The notes: generated by a model from the letters alone, not told the origin. Positions 25,814-56,517 are shown, numbered from the stretch's first letter. The stretch is 64,000 bases of DNA from Vitis vinifera (GCF_030704535.1 NC_081822.1:8722501-8786500), one strand, 5' to 3'. Numbers and translations are program-made.

Positions 25814-26298
25814 GTATAGGCTTTGCTCTAGTTTTTAAATTTTTAGGTTTGTTTGGTTGTTAGGAAATGTAACAAAATGAGATAAAATGGAGGTTGTGAA
25901 TTTATATGCTTGGTTATTTCAAGATTGGAAAACAAAACCAACAATCTTTTAAGGGTTTTTTTTTTTTCTTATGTTTTGGTTGGAATGTGCCATTGTTTGG
26001 TTTATGAGAAAATGTGGAGAAAGGAATATGGGGAAGTAAAGATATTGGAATACTTACTCTAATGGTGATGGAAAGTGAAAAATGTGGCTTAAAAGAGGTA
26101 AGTAGTTCTTTTAGGTTATTTTTGTTAAATAGAGAGGAAGAAATAGTAAATAACGATTAAAGCATTAGGTTCTTTCTTAGGTACTTATTTAGAATGTGGA
26201 ATATGAAAAATAAAAAACTAGAAGTGGAATATTTTAGGTATTTTTCTTATGTATTATTTCCCCGTTGAGAAACTAAAAGTGTAATTTATGAATTACTT

Positions 26299-27080
26299 GT
26301 TGGGATTGAGCCCTTAAAAGTAAAACATGATGTAACAAAATTCGACTTAACTATTCCCTTAATATCCCTTCGGTATATTGTTATTGATTTGAGTATTCAA
26401 CTCATGTCTCTTATATTGTACATGACTTAAGTGCATTAAGAGTTACACATAAGATTCAAGTAATGAGTTTTTCATAAGTAGATAAGTTGTCTATAATTGG
26501 TTCATAAATTTGGGTAATCCAATAGAGACTATAGTGCACAATCTCCTAATTAGAGGGATAACTTCTTGTATCATAGCTATCGAGCTAGATTTCATATGGT
26601 GAGTATACTAGTGTATGTGATGTACATTGAACGGAATCTATAGTTAATCATAACGTAAGACTATCAATTGTCATAATTCACCGAATTACTATATTACATA
26701 AACTCTTAACCTTAAGAGGATATTGAGTTTGTATCAAAATTAATAAGAAACTTCGATCTATGGGCAAGATTCTAAAGTAATCATATATCCCTATGAATTG
26801 AATCACTATTAATGGAGGTTGATAACAGTAGATATTTTTAATAAAGACATCATGATATCTTATGGGATTAAGACAATATGTCCATTTAGGTAATCCAAAC
26901 GACATATGATTATAAAATCTGTAGCCACGATAATTCCTTAATGGAATTTGACATATGCTCCTTGAAATTAGAGTCTATCATTTCATCACATAATAAGTGA
27001 AATTATAACTCAAGGATTTGATATATTCAATATCGACAGTTTTTATCAATACTAATGTTTATTAATTAACTCATGTACAT
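26299..27080. repeat. Possible non-coding LTR-retroelement segment
   Basis: The segment starts TGTTGGGATTGAGCC, a typical plant LTR 5' end, and continues for about 780 bp without coding potential up to the GLR pseudogene. The sentence-like mix (TTGAACGGAATCTATAG, CTATCAATTGTCATAATTCA) resembles LTR or leader sequence of plant copia elements that I have seen. I found no matching second LTR, primer-binding site or target duplication. Confidence 0.25.
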
Positions 27081-27439
27081 TAAGAGATTGGATGTAGCAC
27101 TGAGCGATATAGAAATAATTGCGGATAGTGACGTAGAACCAGAAAAGAAAGGAACATGGATGTTCTTAAACACTAGGAAATGTGGTTTCTAATGGGAGCA
27201 ATGAGCTTGTTAGCGGGGTTTGTAATTTGGTTAATTGAAAAGGGAGACAATCTGTATTTCGATGGGTTTGGATCCATGCTTTGGTTTTCCATCATCGTAC
27301 TGTTTTTGGTACAAAGTAAGTCTCTACGGCTGGAATTAAATTATACTTTTCAAGCAATTTCTAGACTTAATTTAGTCATATTAACTATGAAGTAGAAGAG
27401 TTGGATACCATAAGACTACTGGGTAATAGATTTTTAGTA

Positions 27440-28440
27440 CTTTTTTGTTGATGGCAAAATTCCCCTGCTATAGTAGTCGTCACCAACAACGGAATCTCGA
27501 TCAACGCGTTACAATGAATCTTCCTTCCTCCTGCAAAAAAGATGTCCGGATGGGTTGTCCGGACATACCCTCCAATGATTAAGTTAGTATTTTGGAAGCT
27601 GTTGGAAAATAGGGTTTTCCTTTAGGAGTCTTGCTCCATGATTTTTTGTCAAGGATGTTTATCCCTTAGCAGGATGTTTATCCCTTGTTGTTTTTCTCTT
27701 GTTTATTCTCCCTTTTCTCTTTATCTCATACCTTCCTAAGAGTTTCCTTAGAGTTTATATACGAGTCAGAAAGTATGGCCTTACTGTGCTAGCGGGTCCC
27801 ATCGTCATGATTACGGCTCATAAGGTGGCGAAGTAATCATGACGTTTCTGGTGCGAGGTGATGGTTGTTAAGAAGATATTTAGGCGGTGGATATCGCCTC
27901 AATTTATGATTTTAAATATCGGGGATGTGTCAGGAGACCTGAGAAGACTTGGGAATGTCTTGTCGAATGTATCTTGCATTAAAGATGAGTGACAGCTCAG
28001 GAGACTTGATCATTAGTATTGTTGGTGCTTTTTTATTGTGGGCGGAACTGGATCCGGCGAATCGCGAGCGTCTGACGAGCCAAGCTATTCGGGTAAGCGT
28101 CACTAGAGTATCCGGACATGTCTATCCGGGGAAGTTGAATCGTCCTCCTCTCCCATCCGGCGGCAGGCGCCGGATGTGAAATATCCGGAGAAGGTGGAAC
28201 GTCAGCCAGATCCGGATGTGAGATATCCGGATGAGGTGGAACGTCGGCCGGATATAATTGCGGCTGTGAAACATCCGGGTGGAATGAGTGAGAATTTCTG
28301 TCCGGATGGAATGTTGACGGAGAAGAATTCCGGATATGATATACCACGGTAGAATGAGCGATGCCACGTGTCACAAGGGAGAGGGAGCCACGCGGCACTT
28401 TAAGGAGGATCCCACACTGTTGATTTTCTATTTTTATGTT
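27440..28440. mobile_element. Unclassified repeat-like insertion in GLR pseudogene intron
   Basis: The GLR intron between blocks A and B (27314 to about 28506) is unusually long and locally GC-rich compared with its neighbours, suggesting inserted DNA. It carries TCCGGA-type motifs throughout (27535-27565 and 28085-28335). I see no transposase, reverse transcriptase or clear terminal repeats, so the class is unknown. Confidence 0.3.
28085..28335. repeat. Cluster of about eleven ATCCGG/CCGGAT motifs
   Basis: Degenerate units such as GAAATATCCGGAGAAGGTGG, GAGATATCCGGATGAGGTGG and GAAACATCCGGGTGG recur every 20-45 bp. The core TCCGGA is palindromic and contains CpG. One long open frame on the minus strand (ending at 28033) simply reads this repeat as DISHPD/DVPP units; I do not think it is a gene. 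Confidence 0.6.
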
Positions 28441-28553
28441 TCTCTCGATCGAAGACCTATTACGACACAACTTTGTTTCAATTCGGTGACCATTTTCAAA
28501 TTGTAGGATAGCCAATCAAGAGTAATTTGGCTCGACTTGTGCTGACACCATAT

Positions 28554-29339
28554 GATGCAAATGGAGAGCACGTTTCCCAAGCCAAGATTACTCCTTAAAT
28601 CTTGGAGGATGGGACTTATTCAGCCGCTAGAATTCTTATCCAATATTATCTATTTACTTCAAAATTCTGTTGCTAAGTTATTAGTTCTTTCCTAATTTAT
28701 TTTCGTAAGACTCTATTACTAGCAATCCTTTCCTAGTTTATTTCCTTATTTATAGCACATGTAATCCTTTAAATGTAGAAGTCATAGAAAAGAAAGGCAG
28801 TCGTTGAATTTTGGAAGGAATTTTTATTGAATTTTAGAATGAAGATATTTCATTAACAAAGAGACTCTATTTGTATTTTATTCCCTCTTGAACGTCAACG
28901 TGAACGTGAGGTTGGCTCTGGAGGCTTGCACCATTTTGATTTCATTAATAGAGCCAACCTCACGTTGACGTTCAAGAGGGAATAAAATACAAACAGAGTC
29001 TCTCTGTTAATGAAATCTCTCCATTCTAAAATTCAATAAAAATTTCTTTTCATTCTAAAATTCAATAAAAATTCCTTCCAAAATTCAACAACTGCCTTTC
29101 TTTTCTATGACTACTACATTTAAAGAATTACATGTGCTATAAATCAGGAAATAAACTAGAAAAGGATTCCTAGTAATAGAGTCTCACGGAAATAAATTAG
29201 GAAATAAATAACAACTTAGCAACAGAATTTTGAAGTAAATAGATAAGATTGGATAAGAATTCTAGCAGCTGAATAAGTCCCCATCCTCCAAGATTTAAGG
29301 AGTAATCTCCGCCTGGGAAACGTGCTCTCCATTTGCATC
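28554..29339. mobile_element. Fold-back (long inverted repeat) transposable element, 786 bp
   Basis: The left arm (28554-28919, 366 bp) and right arm (28950-29339, 390 bp) are near-perfect inverted copies separated by a 30-base loop. The outer ends are GATGCAAATGGAGAGCACG and CGTGCTCTCCATTTGCATC. The arms differ by a 6-bp loss of GTGAAC next to the loop, a duplicated segment of about 28 bp in the right arm, and scattered substitutions. The site duplication ACCATAT (28547-28553 and 29340-29346; CACCATAT if one shared C is counted) marks insertion into the GLR exon: removing element and one copy joins LVLTP directly to LVVILIV. It encodes no protein, so it must be mobilised in trans. The 7-8 bp duplication suggests a Mutator- or hAT-related source. 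Confidence 0.85.
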
Positions 29340-30179
29340 ACCATATTTGGTGGTGATTCTCATCGTCACAGCAAGCCTCAGCTCCATGCTGACTGTCTCA
29401 AGGCTCCAGCCATCAGTGGTAGACGTTGAATCACTTCAGAGAGCAAATGCAGCTGTTGGGTGCGATGGGAACTCCTTTATCGTCACGTATTTGGTCAATT
29501 TGGGCTTCAAACTGGAGAATATCAAGACAATACATTCAATCAACGAATACCCAGACGCTTTCGAAAGAGGAGATATTTCAGCAGCCTTCTTTGTTGTCCC
29601 ACACGCCAAAGTCTTCCTGGCTAAATATTGCAAGGGCTACACAATGACAGGACCCACCTTCAATCTAGGCGGCTTTTGCTTTGTAATCCTTTTCCCTTTC
29701 TTCCTTCCCATCCGGCCATTTAATTTAATTACTCTCAGCCTCTAGTAATTGACTAATTTCAGTTTAGATTTTGAACATTTTTGCTTCTGGGTCAGAGGTG
29801 TTTCCAAAGGGCTCTTCATTGGTTTTAGACATTTCGGAAGCAATCCTCTTAGAGAAAGCGGAGAAGTCCAGCGATTGGAGACACAGCTGCTCTCCTCTTC
29901 CAACTGCTCTTCTCCCATCAACTTGGTTGACGACCCAAGATTAGGCCCTGAGCCTTTCTGGAGTCTATTTTTGATATCAGGTGGTATTTCAGTAGTAGCG
30001 TTATTCATCACCGTGGCTCGTCTACTGGGAAAGCATTGTCAGGCTTCAAGCTCTCTGACAATAACATTAATAAAAATAAGAATTTTCAGATGGGCATCAT
30101 TGACACTCCTTACACCAACCTCCAGAGGAAAACTCCATTCAGGATACCAATACCCATAGGCAGGCAGTGGGCATATACT

Positions 30180-32850
30180 TAGCGCAAACTTGAATTAAAC
30201 CTTATAATTTCCCTCACCAATCAATTCCCATATGCCATTTACAGCATTGATTTTTGTATATATCTATCTCCTAATGCCCTCGTACCTACGGAGTTGTACT
30301 ATATCAGCCACAAAGAAGACAAACCTACTTGGAGTCGCTTCGGATGGTGTTAATAAAGGCCACTTGCTCAAGGATTAAACAGAACCTAATTTTACAAAAC
30401 AATTAAAGTTGTGTCAATTCTTACAAGAAGTTGTTATTGTGACTCCATTTATATCATTTTAGGCCTCACTAATTTACGAGTTTTGGATTTGTCAGCAACA
30501 TAAGATGATGAATAGTGCCTTTTTATTTTGTATTTTTTATTTATTTTTAATTCATTTGAGTGCCCTCTAATACATAAATTAGACATTTTCCATCACCCTT
30601 TTTTTACAAGTAATAATATCTGGATAGAATATCTTTTAAGTTTCGTTAAATCTATAGTTTATAAATACATGCCACATCAATTATTTCTAAAAAATTCATT
30701 GCAATTTCCAGTAATTTTATTATATATATTGAATTAAAAATAGAAAATAGTTTTTTTTTTTGAAATATTTTTTACTCAAAATAAAAATTGAGAGAGAGAG
30801 AACTTTTTTTATATATATAATAGTTAGGCTTTTTTTTTAGAATTAAAAATGTTAATATTTATTTTCCTTTTTTTTTTTATCAATTTTATTATTTTATTTA
30901 TATGATCTAATTGATGGACAAAAAATTATTTTTGGACAAAACATATTCCCATAGAATATACATTAGAAAAAAAAAAGAATTGTTTCTCTTTTAATTTTTA
31001 ATTTTATTTACAAAACATAAGTTAAAAACTATATATTGAATTTTTTTTAGATAATTAAAAAATGAACAATTTATTCAAGCATTTTTTTCCTTATATTTCA
31101 TGATTTTCAAGAAAAGAAAAAGAAAAAGAAAGAAAGGTTTGTATGTCGAAATATAAACCGTTTTTTATCATGAAGAAAATACAAAGAAAACGTTATATAT
31201 GATGTTAAATAAATATTATTAAACTTATAATTTAGACTATTTAATCATGTGATTAAATTTATACCATAGGTGTTAATTTACTTTTGTAACTATTTAGTAA
31301 AAGCGACTTACTTTCAAATTTTAGATCATTTATTTTCTTATTTCTGATTAAGTAATTACTTATTTTTAAAAATTTTAATTGAATAGAAAAAAAACATTTG
31401 GCTATTTAAATGTTAAAAATAATCTATTAGTTTTTTTTTTACTTTTTAATATTTAAAAGAAATAAAATATTAAAAAATAAATAACTTAATAATTAATATC
31501 GTTAAATATTATATGATTTCAAGTTTTAGGTATAAAAAATAAAATTAAGAATAATTAAAAGAGATCACAAATAAATAAATAAAATTATGCTATTATTTAC
31601 CATATACAAAAACGAGATCCTTCCACCAACAAATGCTTTGTGACCGGTGAAACTTTTCATAGAAATATCCAAAATATAAACCCTAACAATCATTATCAAA
31701 CAGAAAAACTTAATTATCATAGGATGATATAGAATTTATTGGCCAATGCCATTTAGTCCCCAATGGTCCAAAATATTAAATAACCTAGCTATAAAAATCA
31801 ATATGACTTGTTCTAATCATGCTCTCATGCATGGAAGAAAGTCCCTCTTGCCCTAGCCTCTTTAGTGTCATAGTTGTTGTCTTTAGTGAGGGTAAAGGTA
31901 AGGTGAATAAACACCATAATCATATAAGGTTAAGAGTGTGTTTGATGAAGTTTTTATAATTTAAAAAGTTAAAAAAATTAGTGTTTTTTTTTTTTATAAA
32001 AAGAGGTATTTGATAAAATTTTAAAATATTATTAAAATTTTTAAAATCACTTGTAATATTTATTGAAAAATACTTAATAGATGATTTTTTTTTAAAAAAA
32101 ATTATTATAAGTTATTGTAAAACACATTATAAGTTAGATCTTTCCTGAGGTTGTAACTTGTATAGGGTTAATTAGATTGATAACTAACATGAGCCTAACT
32201 CGAATTAAGAAATAATCAATCTAACTTTAATTCAATCCAACTTCTAACTTGAGATATTCAATTCAAATGCAACTAAACCTCATTTTTCTGAACTTAAGTT
32301 GATTGATTGGTTAAGTGGTATGATTCAAAATCCATCTATAGTGGTTTTGTTTTGTTTGTTTGTTTGTTTGTATGATATTTTTTTTTAAAATCTGTATGGT
32401 TATATTAAAATTTTAAAAATAGATAAGACAAAACTTCAAGATAACAATAAAATAAATAAATAAATTTATACATCTTTCTAAAAAAAATGAAAAGAGTATA
32501 TGATATAATTATAAAAAAAATCTAAAAAAATAAATATTATTATATAGGATATAAATATTATAAATATAATGGAAATTATTATATATATATAATATAAATA
32601 TTTAAATATTATAAAAACATAAGTAGAGTTTGGGTTAGATTCAACTTATTCAAATATTGGCTCGAGATCAATTCAAATTGAGTTTGAGTTGAATATATTT
32701 AATTGATACTCATTTCAAGTATTGAAAATATTTGTCCAAATCCACTTAAACATAGAATTGGATTTGAGTTGGATGGACCAACCTATCCAAGTTGCACACT
32801 TAACCCCCCACCATCTTTTCATATATTCATTGACGAAAACTTAAAAATGG
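30180..32850. other. AT-rich intergenic stretch, no gene seen
   Basis: This region has very high A+T, long homopolymer runs and only short open frames. There are some microsatellites, for example GTTT repeats at about 32345-32370 and an AT run near 32580. I recognise no coding exon or clear transposon ends. Confidence 0.5.
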
Positions 32851-32949
32851 TAGATATAGGAACCTAATGCTTGGTGACCCCTCTTGCTTCTTATTGCTGT
32901 CGTTGGGTGGGATCAAAAGTCATGGCCAAGGAAGGTGGGGACAGTTGTT

Positions 32950-33990
32950 CAATGAACCACCGGTTTATTGGAAGCATAGGGGGTATTTGTGATAACAGCT
33001 TTCGTGTGGGTAAGGAGCAGGAGATAGCCATGGAGTTGGCCCTCCAAGATGTCCATCACACTGCCTGTTCCAAGCGGCTTTTCAATATCATAGGCTCATA
33101 TAGGAGCTCAGCTCGTGCGCGCGGTTTCTGCTCCTAATTAATGTTTTTGATTTGGTCCATACTACATAAGCCGAGCAGCTCTCTCCTCCTAAAATCTAGC
33201 TACCGTGCGATGATGTTTAATTTCACCAGTGCTTTTCTTATGGCATCTTGGAGATTCATGATCTTATACAAGTGTATAAATTAATTTTGCGTTTTCACAA
33301 AAGAAGAGAGAACCCTTTCCGTTTCATAACTATTGCTCTCACTCCAGCCATGGATACCATGCATAGCGAACAAGTTCAAGCCATCATAGGAACCCTGGGG
33401 ACGAGAGGAAGCTGCTTTAGTCACTGAGATTGGTAAAATAGCCAAAGAAACCTCCATCATTTCTGTAACCTCATTAACCTCAGTCCGGGCACCAACGCCA
33501 GTTTTATCAATCTCAGTTATGATATGGTGGTGCAAGTCTATGAAAAGGACAGATTTGTTTTGCTTGTGAATTAACTCCACAACTTATCAAATTCCCTAGA
33601 AATTTCCACAACAGATCATCGTGACATAACTCTCCAATTTAATTCTGATGTTACCTACTAATGCACTTCCATAGTTCTATTATTGATAGCCAAATGGCAT
33701 CCCTACCCTTGTTGTATCTAATATAACTCGATTTGAAATTTATTTATTTAAAAAAAAATTAGAAAATTTAAAACAAATCTTAAAAAATACGTCAAATTTA
33801 AAAGAATATCATATTAACTTTTTTTTATATCAATATTAGATAGTGAAAAGAGAAGAATAATGATTCTAATTGTACTGATTTTGTGCTGGCACCCTGGTTA
33901 CTAGTGATTCTAATTGTGACAGCATGTTTCACAGCAAGCCTCACCCCGTGATGACTATCTCACGGCTCTAGCCATCAATCGATTTTGCTC
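32950..33990 (+). pseudogene. Second glutamate receptor-like (GLR) relic
   Basis: Three colinear GLR fragments remain. The first (about 32952-33120) reads RFIGSIGGICDNSFRVGKEQ and IAMELALQDVHHTACSK, the start of the amino-terminal domain. The second (about 33375-33480) has VQAIIGTL and, one frame over, EEAALVTEIGKIAKETSIIS, the next block of the same domain. The third (about 33877-33990) has FVLAPWLLVILIVTACFTAS, corresponding to the third membrane segment, followed by two stop codons. Everything between the second and third fragments is missing. The third fragment aligns with block B of the pseudogene at 29.3 kb, so these are two different members, not one gene in pieces. Confidence 0.75.
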
Positions 33991-34184
33991 TGATTATACA
34001 CCTAAAAAGAGAACAAATGCCATATCACAGACGAATAGGATTTAGTGAATCAGAGAGGTTCAAAATTTTACTCAATTCGTATGTTCCCGTTAAGGCTCCA
34101 ACTTCAACCCAACCCATAATTTTAAAGAGAGAAATTGAACCAAGTTGTCAACAGTGCTGAACATATTTAAGATGAAGAGATATA

Positions 34185-34341
34185 CTCTAAGCTGTAATAT
34201 GCCCTCATAAATTAGTGATCTGATGAAAATGCTTATTCCCTTTTTAAAGAACAATAAATCTTTCTTCTAAGCTGTAATATGCCCTCAGATATTAGTAATT
34301 TGGTAGAAATGCATTCCCTTTCTAAAGAACAATCTTTACTG
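34185..34341. repeat. Tandem duplication, 2 x about 80 bp
   Basis: Copies at 34185-34264 and 34265-34341 share TCTAAGCTGTAATATGCCCT and the following ATTCCCTTTxTAAAGAACAA. The sequence is non-coding, downstream of the second GLR relic. Nothing recognisable follows up to the NDR kinase promoter. Confidence 0.75.
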
Positions 34342-35917
34342 CAAGTGTGTGTTTCACAATTAAAAAAGAGATCTGGCTAGAATTGAAGCCACGTTCTTCC
34401 ATTACTCCTGACCAGAATCATCCAAGCTTGCTATCTTTGTTCTGACAATATATGCAATGTGCCCATTTGTGGGGATTGGGCTCCATCATTTTCTGTTTAA
34501 AAAGGGGAAAACAAAATAAAAGGTGGCCTCCAGTGTCTCAAAAGTAGGGATACAATGGATAAAGGACTTCAGTATCCAAAGATGAATGTAGTTGATTTCT
34601 CGGACTTCGTCGCTGATTTTTACAATGAACCTTTCATGGGTTCCAGTAATCAGCATTAGTAGTACTGATTGTTGGGTCAAACATCTCGTCGAATCTAGAT
34701 TCGTCCATGGTTGCCTTGGGCCATACTCATCCAACAAAGAAGCGCAGACTGCATACAAATTTGACTATTTCTAAAGTGCAGTCATCATTCATTTATTCTT
34801 TTCCAGTGTTTGTTTTTTTGTTCCAAGAGCAAAGGCCTACACGCTAGCATCAAGGGGTCCAACCACCCAACAATATCTACCGCTAGAAAGATAGGAAGAG
34901 AGTCCAAAATCACCGGCCCCGCATTATTAGACAGGCTTTGAGCTGCAAACAAATCTCCATTAAAGCTTGCTTATCTCCCTGTAGAATTGATGGGGCACTT
35001 CCCATCATTATTAGGCCCCTTTGGCCCTTATTACCTGCTTTTCAGATGTGATAGGTGTAAATTTTGAAATAATTTTTTTTTTTTAAAAAAAAACTTACAT
35101 GACCTGCGATCTTTTCGGAATTATTTTGAAGAGTGTAATAAATGTAGTTCACGTGAGACGATATTTTGGTAAACAGGATCCACCTAACAGGGACGGGATA
35201 CAGGTAAGAAGACAGGGTGTCTTAGAATATCGGATACAGGTAAGGAGACAGGTGCCAGGGTGGCCTCTTCAGTTGCATCTGGACCGTTCAGTGTTCATGG
35301 AGTGGGCCGGACTCACTCTATATTTAATACCACCATCCAGTAACGGTGTGGGGTTGGGAGCGTCCGTTGAAGACGCAATTTTTTTATTGGTCTGACTTTC
35401 ACCGTTGCACCTCACCTTGCTTCAACTTCTATAATAGGCCCACTCCTTTGTCAAATGCGTATCAACAGTTGCCAATTTGTAAAATTTTGTGAGTTTTTGG
35501 TTAGTGCTCTGCGTATCCCAGATATTCCTCGCACCCTGCTGAAATCTTGCCGCACCAAGAAATAGTTATTTTGAAATAAAATAAAATTTATTTAATTTAT
35601 TTTTTAAAATGATTTAATGATATTTCGGTGCAAGAGCGCCTCTCCGTAATATTATTTTTCAATGTGTGCATGATGAAGTGTTGCTGGTAACGTTGAAATT
35701 AAGCCATAATGCTAAAAGATTTTATTATTAAGTCATGTAATGAAATTAAATAAAAAAGAAAAAGGAAGAATTTATAGGATTACCTAATCCGATGTCCTTT
35801 CCTTAACTGGCAGCGAGCGTCGAAGACGTCATAGCCCCAAAATGAAAATGTTTTTACGGAGGGGCTTGATCAAAAGTGTCGTCCACGCTCTTCTTTAGCT
35901 GGCCTGTACTGTACTAT

Positions 35918-35924
35918 TATATAT
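35918..35924 (+). promoter_or_regulatory. Possible TATA box of the NDR kinase gene
   Basis: TATATAT lies in the context ACTATTATATATCCCCGCC about 450 bp upstream of the start codon. A long CT- and C-rich leader between it and the ATG would fit a transcript start near 35950. This is motif-based only. Confidence 0.35.
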
Positions 35925-36374
35925 CCCCGCCGACACAAAGGAGGGTCGCTGAACCGACCCTGGCTTCACTCTGCCGCTAGAAGTCAACAAGTCATACAAC
36001 CCTCTCATGTAAACGCGAGGAAAACAATGGCGTTGGTCGCACTCCATTCTCCCCAAAAAAGCGATGCCCTGAGAAACTAAATAAAGAAAATAAAAAACAT
36101 GAAAACAAAAACAAAGCCAAAAACAGATAGGTAAACCGGACAGCTTTGATCGAGTCGTGTAGATGACAGTTCACAGCCATTCAGACCCGCTTCAACTTCT
36201 CTGTTGCTGTCAGTCATTATATCAAACACCTTTTGAGGATATGTTGTTGCCACTGCTATGACAACCCTCAGGTGTCTCCCTTCCTTCTCTGCAAACCTTC
36301 TTCATCGATTCCATCGATTGACTCCCTTTCTTCTCAACCCTAGATTCATCTGACTGAGTTCCCGGTGACCGAAG

Positions 36375-54889
<18,515 letters not shown>

Positions 54890-56240
54890 TTCTGTTCCCT
54901 TCTAAAAGAATTGGCATGCCTTTTTTTGTTTTTTCCTTTTTCTTTTCCACACGTCCAATTGTAAAAGCAGCACTGGAGAAGACTCAACTTGGCGAATTGT
55001 TGTACAAAGGCATGAATAAGAAATAGGCTTAAAAGTTGATATGGTCTTGGGAAATATTCTTTTATTCTTCTTCCATATATGGTGATATATGTGTCGAAAC
55101 GCAAATCCAATGGCATGTTAAGCTGAATTTGAGAACCATTTTTGGCCGAGCGTCTTTGTTTTTCCCTGATATATAAGAACCAAAGTTCATACCATTTTTC
55201 CTATCTCCAGATGTCTGATGTTACAGTGTATTCTAAGCTTTTTGCATATATGCTTTGTAGTACAGATTTTATCTTATATTGGGGGTGCTTTGAAATGTAA
55301 GATTCTTCGACCGTGTGCACTCATATATCTAAGAGCTTTCTAACTTGTGAAGATATATATTGTAACGGTATCCTCACTTCGGAAGATCCAGAAATTTGGA
55401 ACTGTTTGCATGATCTATGGCGTTTGGATTGATTCACATGTCAAAAGAATGGCTGTGATTGCAGGAGATAGACTTTACACTAGTCGATGTGACCAGCCCA
55501 CATTTGTTGATGCCTTGAGATGATTTAACAGCTTATCTCCCCTACCCTATTCCAAGATTTTAAAAGGAAAGCCAGAGGATTCTTCTATCAATAAGCCTCT
55601 ATGTCAGTTTGAGATATTTTTGGGAACTCGTGAGACAAGATATTAGTTTGAGATATTTATTTATTTTATCTTTGATGGAAACAGACGGAGGCTGGTTGGA
55701 AATTTTCTCTTAGCTGCTTAGCTTCTCTTTTCTATTAGTTGCTTACTCTCTCTTTGAAGTCATGTTTAGCAAAAAAAATATCTTCCTTTCTCGCCAAACT
55801 CGTTGATTCATAGCATGTAGTATCTAGTTGCCCAAGGCCACATGCTTATTCTCCATTTCAAAGCCAAGCAGAGTGGCAAAAACAGCTCCTAACTGAATAA
55901 TTGTATTGAAAGGGAAGGCAGCATTCCAACTCCTTGATTGGTCATCCATTCTCGTTTCGGGTACATGTCTGGACCACCCCTTCACGCATAGCACTCACTC
56001 ATCCAATCATTGTAATAATTTTTATTTTTATTTTTTTAAAAAAATAAGACTCGACTCCAACTCCACTGCCACTGCCACTGCCATTGCCACCCTGTCTGAA
56101 GACTCTAAACTCTAATCGATTCACTTGAAACCCGGATGACCCCTGAATCAGATTATATCCAATTCTATTTCATTCAGGTGGGTATAACACAGGAGTAATT
56201 TACTAATTTGTGGTATAAAATTGTATAATTGGATAAAGTT
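54890..56240. other. 3' region of NDR kinase and intergenic spacer
   Basis: The kinase 3' untranslated region probably extends to about 55200-55400. A short CTGCCA-type repeat lies at about 56060-56090. I see no further gene before the COR27-type promoter. Confidence 0.45.
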
Positions 56241-56262
56241 AATGAGTCATACCAAAATATCC

Positions 56263-56517
56263 AAAATATCTGAGTCAGGAGATATGGTGCATTCAAGTGG
56301 AGTTAAATGCAATCAGGTGTCGTCTTGATATGCTTGGATACTCAGAAGCCACAAAAGGGGAATAATTAAAAGGGCATATTAACACTCAGACCGAACCGTC
56401 AGGCACTCCAAATGTCAACAGCCTTCCAATACCAGATATTTTTGAGTAGGCGGAAAAAAATATCTTCAACGCCTCTAACCATCTTGACGTGGCAAGGTCG
56501 TTACCTCCTGCCACGTG
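56263..56517 (+). promoter_or_regulatory. Evening elements and G-box upstream of the COR27-type gene
   Basis: There are three copies of the evening element AAAATATCT: 56263-56271 on plus, 56434-56442 as AGATATTTT (minus), and 56457-56465 on plus. A TGACGTGGC motif is at 56485-56493 and a G-box CACGTG at 56512-56517. All lie within 435 bp of the start codon. Evening elements are bound by CCA1/LHY/RVE-type clock MYBs, and G-boxes by bZIP, bHLH and HY5-type factors. This combination is what is known for Arabidopsis COR27 and COR28, supporting both the gene identity and dusk/cold regulation. Confidence 0.7.

Larger units (their letters stand above)
27082..30028 (+). pseudogene. Glutamate receptor-like (GLR, clade 2-type) pseudogene, 3' half
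   Basis: This is the remnant of a plant ligand-gated cation channel. Block A (27082-27313) has LSDIEIIAD, then KKGTWMF, a frame change, and MWFLMGAMSLLAGFVIWLIE (first membrane segment) to the pore and a GTAAGT donor. Block B (about 28507-28553 plus 29340-29682) has PIKSNLARLVLTP (preceded by an in-frame TAG where GLRs have Glu), then LVVILIVTASLSSMLTVSRL (third membrane segment) and the S2 ligand domain (VGCDGNSFIVTYL, AAFFVVPHAKVFLAKYC). Block B is split by a 786-bp fold-back element. Block C (29798-30028) has VFPKGSSLVLDISEAIL, a frameshift, then SGEVQRLETQLLSSSNC and the last membrane segment FWSLFLISGGISVVALFIT. The amino-terminal domain is missing and part of S1 is deleted between IIAD and KKGTW. 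It cannot make a channel. Confidence 0.85.

Noticed and set aside
28033..28515. 160-codon minus-strand open frame with HPDISHPD-like repeats
   Set aside because: It is a reading of the CCGGAT motif array and runs on into the antisense of the GLR exon; no family signature.
33281..33580. 99-codon minus-strand open frame
   Set aside because: The plus strand here encodes the GLR block VQAIIGTL...EEAALVTEIG; the minus frame is its shadow.
34486..34774. Overlapping 90-codon (minus) and 60-codon (plus) frames downstream of the GLR relic
   Set aside because: I tried to fit these to GLR or another family and could not; likely chance.
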